Notes under the pieces: generated by a model
Database searches by the model: none
Seen by the model: only the letters and a program-made list of their open reading frames with translations
What the model was told of the DNA's origin: nothing
NCBI GenBank assembly: GCA_964412845.1
Contig: CAYPQM010000136.1
Coordinates: forward strand, 1 to 19,153
Direction: 5' to 3'
DNA from: JAWWPY01 sp964412845
GTDB taxonomy: Bacteria > Actinomycetota > Actinomycetes > Streptosporangiales > Streptosporangiaceae
DNA: 19,153 nt
Made by a program: the position numbers and the translations under genes
In this document: piece after piece, positions 13,474 through 18,988 of the stretch
Layout: each line of letters opens with the position of its first letter
How positions within the stretch are numbered: position 1 is the stretch's first letter

Positions 13474-14994
13474 GTGCCCACGCTGACCAACCTGGCCCGC
13501 CGCCACACCGCGCTCACTGCTGCCGACGTCGACTGGCTGCAGGCCCTCGTCTCCGACTGGCAACTGCTCGCCGACCTGTCCTTCGCCGACCTCGTGCTGT
13601 GGGCACCGCTGCAGGACGGGTCCGGCTGGGTGGTGCTCGCCCAGATGCGGCCCACCACCGGGCCGACCACGTTCCACGACGACGTGGTCGGCACCTTCGC
13701 GAGCACCGGAACCCGGCCGTTCCTGGATGCGTCCCGCGCGGAGCAGCGGATCTGCCGGGAGGGCGACCCGGAGTGGACCAGGGGCGTGCCGGTCCGCCGG
13801 GAGTCCATCCCGGTGACGCGTGAGGGCAACGTCATCGCGGTGATCGAGCGGAGCACCAACCTGAGTTCGGCCCGGACGCCGAGCCGGCTCGAGCTGACCT
13901 ACCTCAAGGGTGCGGACGACCTCGCCCAGATGGTCGCGTCGGGCATGTTCCCCTGGCCCGGCCAGCAGCCGGCGCTGGTCAGGTCGCCACGGGTGGGCGA
14001 CGGGCTGCTCCGCCTGGGGCGGTCGGGGAAGGTCAGCTACGCGAGCCCGAACGCGCTGTCCGCGTACCGCAGGCTCGGCCTCACCGCAGACCTGGTCGGC
14101 GCGGAACTCGGGCCGGTCACGGCGCGGCTCTGCGCCCCGGGCAAGCCCACCGACGATTCCCTGATGGCGACGGCCAGCGGCCGTGCGCCGCGGGAGACCG
14201 AGGTGGACGGGAACGGATCGGTCGTCCAGTTGCGCGCCATCCCGCTCGTGGTGAACGGGCTGCGCACCGGCGCGCTCATCCTGGTGCGCGACGTAACCGA
14301 ACTGCGCCACCGCGAGCGGGAGCTGATGACCAAGGACGCCACCATCAGGGAGATCCATCACCGGGTGAAGAACAACCTGCAGACCGTCGCCGCGCTGCTC
14401 CGGCTGCAGGCGCGCCGGCTGGATGCGCCGGAGGCGCGTGCGGCGCTGGAGGAGGCGGTGCGCCGGGTCGGGTCGATCGCGACCGTGCACGAGACGCTCT
14501 CGCACGCGCCCGAGGAGATCGTGGACTTCGATGACATCGCCGACCGGGTTTCCGCCATGACCGCGGAGGTGTCAGCGTCCGAGGCTCAGGTGAAGCCCGT
14601 TGTCCTGGGCCGGTTCGGGAAGCTTCCATCCGCCGTTGCGACACCGCTGGCATTGGTGCTCGCCGAATTGCTGCAGAATGCGCTCCAGCATGGCCTGGCC
14701 CAGTCTCTTGCCGGGGGGATGGCCGGAAACCTCGAAGTGGTGGTGTCCAGGCGGGGCAATCGCCTGATCGTGCGGGTCTGTGACAATGGCGTGGGATTGC
14801 CGGAGAATTTCGATCTCGACTCCACCACCAGCCTCGGCCTGCAGATCGTCCGCACACTGGTTGTTGCGGAACTGGGTGGCCGCCTTGAGATTAAGCCGAG
14901 AGCCGGGGGCGGTACGGAGGCGGTTGTCGACCTTCCCCTGGAGCCGTCAGGGGGGGGGGCGTCCGATGAGCGGGGCGACGGGCGTCATGGATAG
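13474..14994 (+). CDS. pdtaS: Cytosolic sensor histidine kinase, PdtaS-like (GAF-PAS-HisKA_2-HATPase)
   Basis: A 506-residue soluble two-component kinase close to mycobacterial PdtaS, which phosphorylates the RNA-binding ANTAR regulator PdtaR. Order: GAF domain (about 1-150, with DWQLLADLSFADLVLW), PAS domain (about 165-280, VSYASPNALSAYRRLGL), HisKA_2 dimer domain with phospho-acceptor His in DATIREIHHRVKNNLQTVAALLRLQARR (His295/296), and the ATPase domain with N-box ELLQNALQHG (398-407), DNGVGLP and SLGLQIVRTL. No membrane helix is present. GTG 13474 aligns with known starts; GTG 13456 is the alternative. The tail after about 490 is Gly-rich and follows a run of ten Gs at 14950-14959. No response regulator gene lies in the window. 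Confidence 0.92.
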   Translation: MPTLTNLARRHTALTAADVDWLQALVSDWQLLADLSFADLVLWAPLQDGSGWVVLAQMRPTTGPTTFHDDVVGTFASTGTRPFLDASRAEQRICREGDPEWTRGVPVRRESIPVTREGNVIAVIERSTNLSSARTPSRLELTYLKGADDLAQMVASGMFPWPGQQPALVRSPRVGDGLLRLGRSGKVSYASPNALSAYRRLGLTADLVGAELGPVTARLCAPGKPTDDSLMATASGRAPRETEVDGNGSVVQLRAIPLVVNGLRTGALILVRDVTELRHRERELMTKDATIREIHHRVKNNLQTVAALLRLQARRLDAPEARAALEEAVRRVGSIATVHETLSHAPEEIVDFDDIADRVSAMTAEVSASEAQVKPVVLGRFGKLPSAVATPLALVLAELLQNALQHGLAQSLAGGMAGNLEVVVSRRGNRLIVRVCDNGVGLPENFDLDSTTSLGLQIVRTLVVAELGGRLEIKPRAGGGTEAVVDLPLEPSGGGASDERGDGRHG

Positions 14995-15025
14995 GCCAGG
15001 ATGCCCCATGGATAGGCCAGGATGC
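14986..15025. repeat. 19-bp direct repeat, 21-bp period, across the pdtaS stop codon
   Basis: CATGGATAGGCCAGGATGC occurs at 14986-15004 and 15007-15025, with a degenerate third unit (GCGGATAAGCC) at 15027-15037. The first copy contains the pdtaS stop codon TAG (14992-14994). Confidence 0.9.
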
Positions 15026-15068
15026 TGCGGATAAGCCGGGGTACAGCCGCGCTGGATCAACCCGGGAC

Positions 15069-15166
15069 GGACAGCCTCGGGCCGGACGCGCCCAAGCGCA
15101 CAGGCCGGGCGTGACCGGCCAGCCGCGACCGCCCCCTCCGGGACAGCCTGGGCGGACAGCCTGGGC
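15069..15166. repeat. 13-bp repeat units between pdtaS and whiB1
   Basis: GGACAGCCTGGGC occurs in exact tandem at 15141-15153 and 15154-15166, ending three bases before the whiB1 stop codon. A related unit, GGACAGCCTCGGG, lies at 15069-15081. The convergent 174-base gap is thus largely repetitive, and I see no classical terminator hairpin in it. Confidence 0.8.
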
Positions 15167-15168
15167 GA

Positions 15169-15423
15169 TCAGGCGTGCGCGCGAGCCCGGATCCTGGTCG
15201 CGCGCCGCTTCACCGCGCGCCGCTCGTCCTCGCTCATCCCACCCCAGACACCCGCGTCCTGACCACTTTCGATGGCCCATTGCAGGCAGGGCTCAATTAC
15301 CGGGCAGCGTCGGCATACCTGCCTGGCCTCGTCGATCTGGAGTAGCGCGGGCCCGGTATTACCGATGGGGAAGAATAGCTCTGGGTCCACGTCACGGCAG
15401 GCGGCGTGATGGCGCCAGTCCAT
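15169..15423 (-). CDS. whiB1: WhiB1-type [4Fe-4S] transcriptional regulator
   Basis: An 84-residue WhiB-like protein, closest to WhiB1/WblE, an NO-sensitive Fe-S protein that binds the primary sigma factor and is essential in mycobacteria. The four cluster cysteines are Cys9, Cys37, Cys40 and Cys46 (C-x27-C-x2-C-x5-C). The start MDWRHHAACRDVDPELFFPIGNTGPALLQ and the turn GVWGGMSEDERR are diagnostic, followed by a basic DNA-binding tail (KRRATRIRARAHA). ATG 15421-15423 has an excellent AAGGAGGAG upstream; in-frame extension to 15498 is unlikely. It is convergent with pdtaS. The leader carries a hairpin and a CRP-like site, described separately. Confidence 0.96.
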   Translation of the reverse strand: MDWRHHAACRDVDPELFFPIGNTGPALLQIDEARQVCRRCPVIEPCLQWAIESGQDAGVWGGMSEDERRAVKRRATRIRARAHA

Positions 15424-15444
15424 GCGGTCCACTCCTCCTTCAAG

Positions 15445-15460
15445 CCGGGCCTCGGCCCGG
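15445..15460 (-). promoter_or_regulatory. Hairpin in whiB1 leader just ahead of the ribosome binding site
   Basis: CCGGGCC-TC-GGCCCGG on the plus strand is a perfect 7-bp inverted repeat with a two-base gap. On the mRNA it ends a few bases before AAGGAGGAG of whiB1, so it could affect ribosome access or mRNA stability. This function is inferred. Confidence 0.45.
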
Positions 15461-15483
15461 ATTCGCCGGCTCTCGCTCGTGCT

Positions 15484-15499
15484 TGTGAATGATTTCACG
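15484..15499. promoter_or_regulatory. CRP-like site upstream of whiB1
   Basis: TGTGAATGATTTCACG matches the CRP consensus TGTGA-N6-TCACA at nine of ten specified bases. It lies 61-76 bases ahead of the whiB1 start codon. In M. tuberculosis, whiB1 is known to be controlled by the cAMP receptor protein, which supports the call. Confidence 0.6.
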
Positions 15500-15515
15500 A
15501 GCTAGGCCATATGTC

Positions 15516-15533
15516 GGGACCCGTACCGGTCCC
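15516..15533. promoter_or_regulatory. 18-bp near-perfect palindrome upstream of whiB1
   Basis: GGGACCCGTACCGGTCCC is its own reverse complement except for one symmetric pair (positions 7 and 12). It is 16 bases from the CRP-like site. It could be an operator for a dimeric repressor; no known factor is recognised. Confidence 0.4.
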
Positions 15534-15733
15534 GGGGTATGCACAACTACTAATCATGGAAGCCTGGCCCCCGCTGGGCCTCCGGTCCGAGCCCTTTGGG
15601 GTCACGGCACATTCACCTGGACCCGCTTGGCGACGATGTGTCACTTAGCGCCGCTTACCCGAACCGGGTTCAAGCCTGTCAAGGTGACGGATCAAACGCA
15701 AGGGGCTTAGGCAAAGGTTCGGGCGGATTTCAG

Positions 15734-15749
15734 TGTCAGATGGATCACA
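15734..15749. promoter_or_regulatory. Second CRP-like site, just beyond the dagK stop codon
   Basis: TGTCAGATGGATCACA matches TGTGA-N6-TCACA with one mismatch. It is more than 300 bases from the whiB1 start and 21 bases from the dagK stop, so it could be a distal site or chance. Confidence 0.3.
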
Positions 15750-15770
15750 TTATGTCCCGTTCCGGGTGTG

Positions 15771-16904
15771 TCAGACAATGACCCTCAAGGCGTGTGGAAC
15801 AGCACGAAACTGGACAGTCTCGTGTTCGCCCACGTACTCGCCGTCTACCTGCAGCGCCATTGGTCGCTGGGAGCTGAGCGTGAAGGCGGCCTTGTCATGC
15901 AGGCTGAGCACATGCCGGCCGGCCGGAGGCTGCTCCCGCTCGGCGAACATCTGGCGCAGCGCGTTCAGTACGGCCACGGTACCCATGGTCCGGAGGGCGA
16001 ACAGGTCAAGCCCGCTGTCGAAGCTGGCCGCGGGACTCGGGTTGACCGGGCGGCGGCCCAGGTAGGTCCACGGTGAGGTGTTGGAGACAATGCCGAAGAA
16101 CACGTCCGCCGCGGCCGACTGCCCGGCGCACTGCACAGTGAGCGCAGGTCTGTGGCGGTCGGTGACACCGTAGAACTGGCGCAGGGCGGTCCGCAGGTAC
16201 AGCGTCGGCGTGGCCACCCGGCCGCGGCCGCGCAGGCCGTCGATCGCCCGCATCACTTCGGCGTCGAGGCCCAGGCCGGCGTTGACCGTGAAGTACCGGT
16301 CCCCGGCCATGCCCAGGCCGATAACGCGGTCGCGCCCGCAGCGCAGCGCGTCAAGGATCTGCCCGGTCGCGTCGACCGGATCGCTCGGCAACCCGAGCGC
16401 GCGGGTGAACACGTTCGCGCTCCCGCCGGGCAGCGCAGCCAGCGCAGGCAGTCGGCCTGCGGCTCCGGCTCCGTCCCCGGCGGCTCCGTCCCCGGCTGGG
16501 GCTGCGGCTCCAGCTTCAGGCCCGGCTGCGCCTGCACCTCCGCCCCCCGCTCCCGCTCCGCCCCCCGCTCCGGCTACGGTTCCGGCCGTGGCGCAGGCTC
16601 CCGCTCCGGCTGCGGCTGCGGCTGCGGCGCAGGCTCCCGCTCCGGCTGCGGCTGCGGCCGGAGCGCAGGCTCCGGCCCGGACGATCCCGTTGACCGCCTC
16701 GTTGACCGTGCCATCGCCGCCGAGGGTGAACAGCACCTGGTGGCCCTCCGTGACAGCGGTCGCCGCCAGGGCAGCGGCATGGCCCCGGTACCGTGTCTCC
16801 ACGACCTCCAGATCCGACTGGGACGCCAGCGCATGCGCGATCACGTCCCTGCGCAGCTGGGTCGTGGAAGTGGCCCGCGGGTTGACGATCAGAAGTGCAC
16901 GCAC
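15771..16904 (-). CDS. Diacylglycerol/lipid kinase family protein with Ala/Gly insertion
   Basis: A 377-residue protein of the diacylglycerol kinase catalytic family (DagK/LCB5/YegS), which phosphorylates a lipid alcohol with ATP at the membrane face. The N-terminal lobe is VRALLIVNPRAT, RYRGHAAALAATAV and the nucleotide motif LGGDGTVNEAVNGIV (61-75). The second part resumes with LPALAALPGGSANVFTRALGLP (152-173), then GMAGDRYFTVNAGLGLDAEVMR, GIVSNTSPWTYLGRRPVNPSPAASFDSGLDLFAL and QVDGEYVGE. Between these lie about 70 residues (78-150) of Ala/Gly-rich repeats not found in relatives. The start is GTG 16902-16904. It has no Shine-Dalgarno sequence; TACCCT six bases upstream permits a leaderless start. 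It is divergent from the next gene by only 35 bases. Confidence 0.88.
   Translation of the reverse strand: MRALLIVNPRATSTTQLRRDVIAHALASQSDLEVVETRYRGHAAALAATAVTEGHQVLFTLGGDGTVNEAVNGIVRAGACAPAAAAAGAGACAAAAAAAGAGACATAGTVAGAGGGAGAGGGGAGAAGPEAGAAAPAGDGAAGDGAGAAGRLPALAALPGGSANVFTRALGLPSDPVDATGQILDALRCGRDRVIGLGMAGDRYFTVNAGLGLDAEVMRAIDGLRGRGRVATPTLYLRTALRQFYGVTDRHRPALTVQCAGQSAAADVFFGIVSNTSPWTYLGRRPVNPSPAASFDSGLDLFALRTMGTVAVLNALRQMFAEREQPPAGRHVLSLHDKAAFTLSSQRPMALQVDGEYVGEHETVQFRAVPHALRVIV
16455..16673. repeat. Low-complexity coding repeat in the lipid kinase gene
   Basis: About 220 bases of imperfect tandem repeats, including a unit close to GCAGGCTCCCGCTCCGGCTG near 16587 and 16628. They encode the Ala/Gly-rich insertion (AGAGAC-type units) after the GGDGTVNEA motif. 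The reading frame is kept open throughout. Confidence 0.8.
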
Positions 16905-16939
16905 GCGCTCAGGGTAGAGATGCGGGGAGGAAGGCAGAA

Positions 16940-17350
16940 ATGCCGCAGCGGACGCCGAGCCTGCTCGGCGCGGCCGGGGTGCAAGCAGCGGAGGCGACCG
17001 TCGTGCTGGTGGCCACCGTGCTGGCGGGGGTGGACACCGCCGCGGGGCAGTCCTACCAGTTGGCCAGCGGGATCGCGCTGACCGTGATCGGGCTGGCCAC
17101 GGCCGCCCTGTTGGCCGTGGTCGCCGCCGGGCTGGCCAGGACCCGCCGGTGGAGCCGCACACCTGCGCTGCTCACCCAGCTCTTCGTCGGCATCGTCGGG
17201 GTCTACCTGATTCAGGGGCACCGATACGAATGGGGCGTGCCAGCCCTGATCCTGGCGGCGGCCGGGTTCGCCGCGGTGCTGGCCCCAGCCAGCCTGCGCG
17301 CCTTGGCCGACGGTTCGTCGTCGCCTGGGCCGAGCGGGACAGACCGCTAG
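16940..17350 (+). CDS. Small four-helix integral membrane protein
   Basis: A 136-residue protein with four predicted membrane helices (about 10-30, 40-65, 75-91 and 98-116), a conserved-looking loop YLIQGHRYEWGVPAL, and a soluble Ser/Pro/Gly tail. It resembles from memory the small actinobacterial integral membrane protein found next to the lipid kinase gene in mycobacteria (Rv3217c-like), whose function is unknown. ATG 16940 is preceded by GGGGAGGAAGG, a very good site; the earlier in-frame ATG at 16895 would overlap the divergent kinase gene. The stop is at 17348-17350, convergent with sigF. I do not assign a function. Confidence 0.75.
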   Translation: MPQRTPSLLGAAGVQAAEATVVLVATVLAGVDTAAGQSYQLASGIALTVIGLATAALLAVVAAGLARTRRWSRTPALLTQLFVGIVGVYLIQGHRYEWGVPALILAAAGFAAVLAPASLRALADGSSSPGPSGTDR

Positions 17351-17405
17351 TCTTCCAGCGCGGGGCAGACACTGGTCACCCGGCGGGGCGGACCACTAGT
17401 CTTCC
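17342..17405. repeat. 15-bp direct repeat covering both stop codons of convergent genes
   Basis: GACCGCTAGTCTTCC (17342-17356) and GACCACTAGTCTTCC (17391-17405) differ at one base. The first holds the TAG of the membrane protein gene. The second, read on the minus strand, holds the TAG of sigF. Confidence 0.8.
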
Positions 17406-18301
17406 GCGGTCAGCCCATCCCGGAGCTGGGCGAGCGTCCTGGCCAGCAGCCGGGACACGTGCATCTGCGAGATACCCAGCTCGCTGGCGATCTGGGATTG
17501 CGTCATGTTGCCGAAGAAGCGCAGCAGGAGGATTCGCTTCTCCCGGCTGGGGAGCTGCTCAAGCAGGGGCTTCAGGGACTCCCGGTATTCCACGCCCTCC
17601 AGTGCGTCATCCAGCATCCCGAGTGATTCGGCGACCGCGGGCGCGTCGTCGTCGCCAGAGTCCGGGGCGTCCAGCGACACCGTGGAGTAGGCGTTCGCCG
17701 ACTCCAGGCCTTCAAGCACTTCCTCCTCGGTCATCTGCAGGTGAGCGGCGATCTCCGCGACCGTCGGCGCCCGGCCCTCTTTCTGGGCGAGATCGCCGAC
17801 GGCCTTGGTCAGCGCGAGCTTCAGCTCCTGCAGCCGCCGCGGCACCCGGACAGCCCAGCCCTTGTCGCGGAAATGGCGTTTGATCTCGCCGACGATGGTG
17901 GGCGTCGCGTAGGTAGAGAATTCAACCCCGCGTTCCAGGTCGAATCGGTCGATCGACTTGATCAGGCCGATCGTGGCCACCTGGGTGAGGTCATCCAGCC
18001 ATTCACCCCGGTTGCGGAACCTCCGGGCCAGGTACTCCACCAGCGGCAGGTGCAGCTCGACCAGCTCGCCACGGATGCGCAGCCGGTCCGGATCATCGGT
18101 GGGCAGGGCGGCCAGCCGCACGAACAGTTCCCTGGCGCGGCCCCGGTCCTGCACGGCGTGCTGGACCCTGGTCGTGACGGGGGCAATCGCCTCGTCGGGC
18201 TGGGCCTGGGCCCCGGCCTCGCTGGTCACCCGGACGCCGATGTCGGCGGTCCCCCGGGTATCGACCTGCCCGGCCATCCGGACCTCGATTTCCTCGGTCA
18301 C
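17396..18301 (-). CDS. sigF: SigF/SigB-family stress and development sigma factor
   Basis: A 301-residue group 3 sigma factor of the SigB/SigF/SigG type. Order: an N-terminal extension of about 50 residues; region 2 (about 75-145) with LVEYLARRFRNRGEWLDDLTQVATIGLIKSIDRFD and FSTYATPTIVGEIKRHFRDKGW; region 3 (about 150-205) with VRVPRRLQELKLAL and GRAPTVAEIAAHL; region 4 (about 248-298) with LPSREKRILLLRFFGNMTQSQIASELGISQMHVSRLLARTLAQLR. The start is GTG 18299-18301, overlapping the rsbW stop as GTGA, so sigma and anti-sigma are made together. GAGG lies about five bases upstream. Activity is expected to be held by the upstream RsbW-like protein. No anti-anti-sigma gene is in the window. Confidence 0.94.
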   Translation of the reverse strand: MTEEIEVRMAGQVDTRGTADIGVRVTSEAGAQAQPDEAIAPVTTRVQHAVQDRGRARELFVRLAALPTDDPDRLRIRGELVELHLPLVEYLARRFRNRGEWLDDLTQVATIGLIKSIDRFDLERGVEFSTYATPTIVGEIKRHFRDKGWAVRVPRRLQELKLALTKAVGDLAQKEGRAPTVAEIAAHLQMTEEEVLEGLESANAYSTVSLDAPDSGDDDAPAVAESLGMLDDALEGVEYRESLKPLLEQLPSREKRILLLRFFGNMTQSQIASELGISQMHVSRLLARTLAQLRDGLTAED

Positions 18302-18762
18302 AAGGACCTCGACGGTTCGCGGCTCTTCCTGAGCATCACGGTGACCTGGCTCCCGGGGCCCACCCAGGCGTCCACGGTGCCGGCCAGCGCCGACAGGACC
18401 GTCCACGCGAAGGTGTCGCGGGAAGGTGGCTGGGCGCGCTGACTGAGCACCGAGACGGCGATCGTCATGCTGTCCTCGCCCAGGGTGAAGTCACACGCCA
18501 GGCTCGCGCCGGGCGCTGCCTGGCTGAGCAGCATGCCGCAGGCCTCGTCCACGGCGATGCGCAGATCCTCGATCTCGTCCAGGGTGAAATCGAGCCGCGC
18601 GGCCAGGCCGGCGGTAGCCGTACGCAGCACGGAGAGATAGGCGCCCTCGGCGGGCATCCGGATCGTCACCTGGTCCGCGGCCTCGCGGTCGGGCGATCCC
18701 GCGCCCTGCTGCGCTGTCGCTGATACGCCCGCAGCTGCCGGTGCGGTCGTCTTTTCGGTCAC
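18298..18762 (-). CDS. rsbW: RsbW/UsfX-like anti-sigma factor (GHKL ATPase fold)
   Basis: A 154-residue protein of the RsbW/SpoIIAB-like anti-sigma group that binds and silences the SigF encoded directly downstream. It shows VTIRMPAEGAYLSVLRTATAGLAARLDFTLDEIEDLRIAVDEACGMLL (31-79), the N-box helix of the fold, and FTLGEDSMTIAVSV, then RDTFAWTVLSALAGTVDAW. The classical N-box Asn and glycine-rich ATP-lid are not obvious (DEACGMLLSQA instead of EA.TNA), as in the actinobacterial SigF-specific branch, so kinase activity is doubtful. The start is GTG 18760-18762 with GGAGGGCAGAC upstream. The first 30 residues are a disordered Ala/Thr-rich tail. Confidence 0.88.
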   Translation of the reverse strand: MTEKTTAPAAAGVSATAQQGAGSPDREAADQVTIRMPAEGAYLSVLRTATAGLAARLDFTLDEIEDLRIAVDEACGMLLSQAAPGASLACDFTLGEDSMTIAVSVLSQRAQPPSRDTFAWTVLSALAGTVDAWVGPGSQVTVMLRKSREPSRSL

Positions 18763-18879
18763 GTCTGCCCTCCAGCGCCGTCAGCCGTTCTGCGTGGCTC
18801 GCGGCCATCATCGTCTGCCATGCAACCTACCGCCCGCGGCACACCACGCTGACGCTACGCCGCGCTTCTGGGTGCCGAA

Positions 18880-18908
18880 ATCGCATCTGACCTGGGACGA
18901 AGCGTCAA
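18880..18908 (-). promoter_or_regulatory. Candidate promoter for rsbW-sigF
   Basis: On the minus strand TTGACG (18903-18908), a 17-base spacer and TGCGAT (18880-18885) lie about 118 bases ahead of the rsbW start. The -35 is good and the -10 mediocre. I found no GTTT/GGGTAT pair of the type expected for SigF autoregulation in this region. Confidence 0.3.
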
Positions 18909-18927
18909 ACGCCGGGGGAAATGCCGA

Positions 18928-18956
18928 AGGCCGCCCGGGGGTAACCCGCGCGGCCT
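18928..18956 (-). terminator. GC-rich hairpin after sodN
   Basis: AGGCCGC (18928-18934) pairs with GCGGCCT (18950-18956), and an inner GGG/CCC pairing is possible. It lies 33 bases after the sodN stop and ahead of the rsbW promoter region, a natural place for the sodN terminator. No U-tract follows. Confidence 0.55.
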
Positions 18957-18988
18957 CCGGCTGAACAATCAATGATTCTCCGGGCTCG

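Larger units (their letters stand above)
15424..15770. other. 347-bp upstream region of whiB1
   Basis: A non-coding stretch between the dagK stop and the whiB1 start. It holds a leader hairpin (15445-15460), a CRP-like site (15484-15499), an 18-bp near-palindrome (15516-15533) and a second CRP-like site (15734-15749). A region with somewhat more A+T around 15481-15560 is where I would expect the whiB1 promoter, but no clear -35/-10 pair is visible. Short open frames here resemble no protein I know. Confidence 0.6.

Noticed and set aside
13321..14505. Minus-strand frame continuous with bioF for another 395 codons upstream
   Set aside because: It is antisense to the well-supported pdtaS gene, has no family resemblance, and BioF homology begins at ATG 13318-13320.
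15535..15540. GGGTAT as a SigF-type -10 element
   Set aside because: No GTTT lies at the right distance, and it points away from whiB1 towards the end of another gene.
15489..15710. Possible 73-codon gene in the whiB1 upstream region
   Set aside because: No ribosome binding site and no resemblance. The frame overlaps likely regulatory sites.
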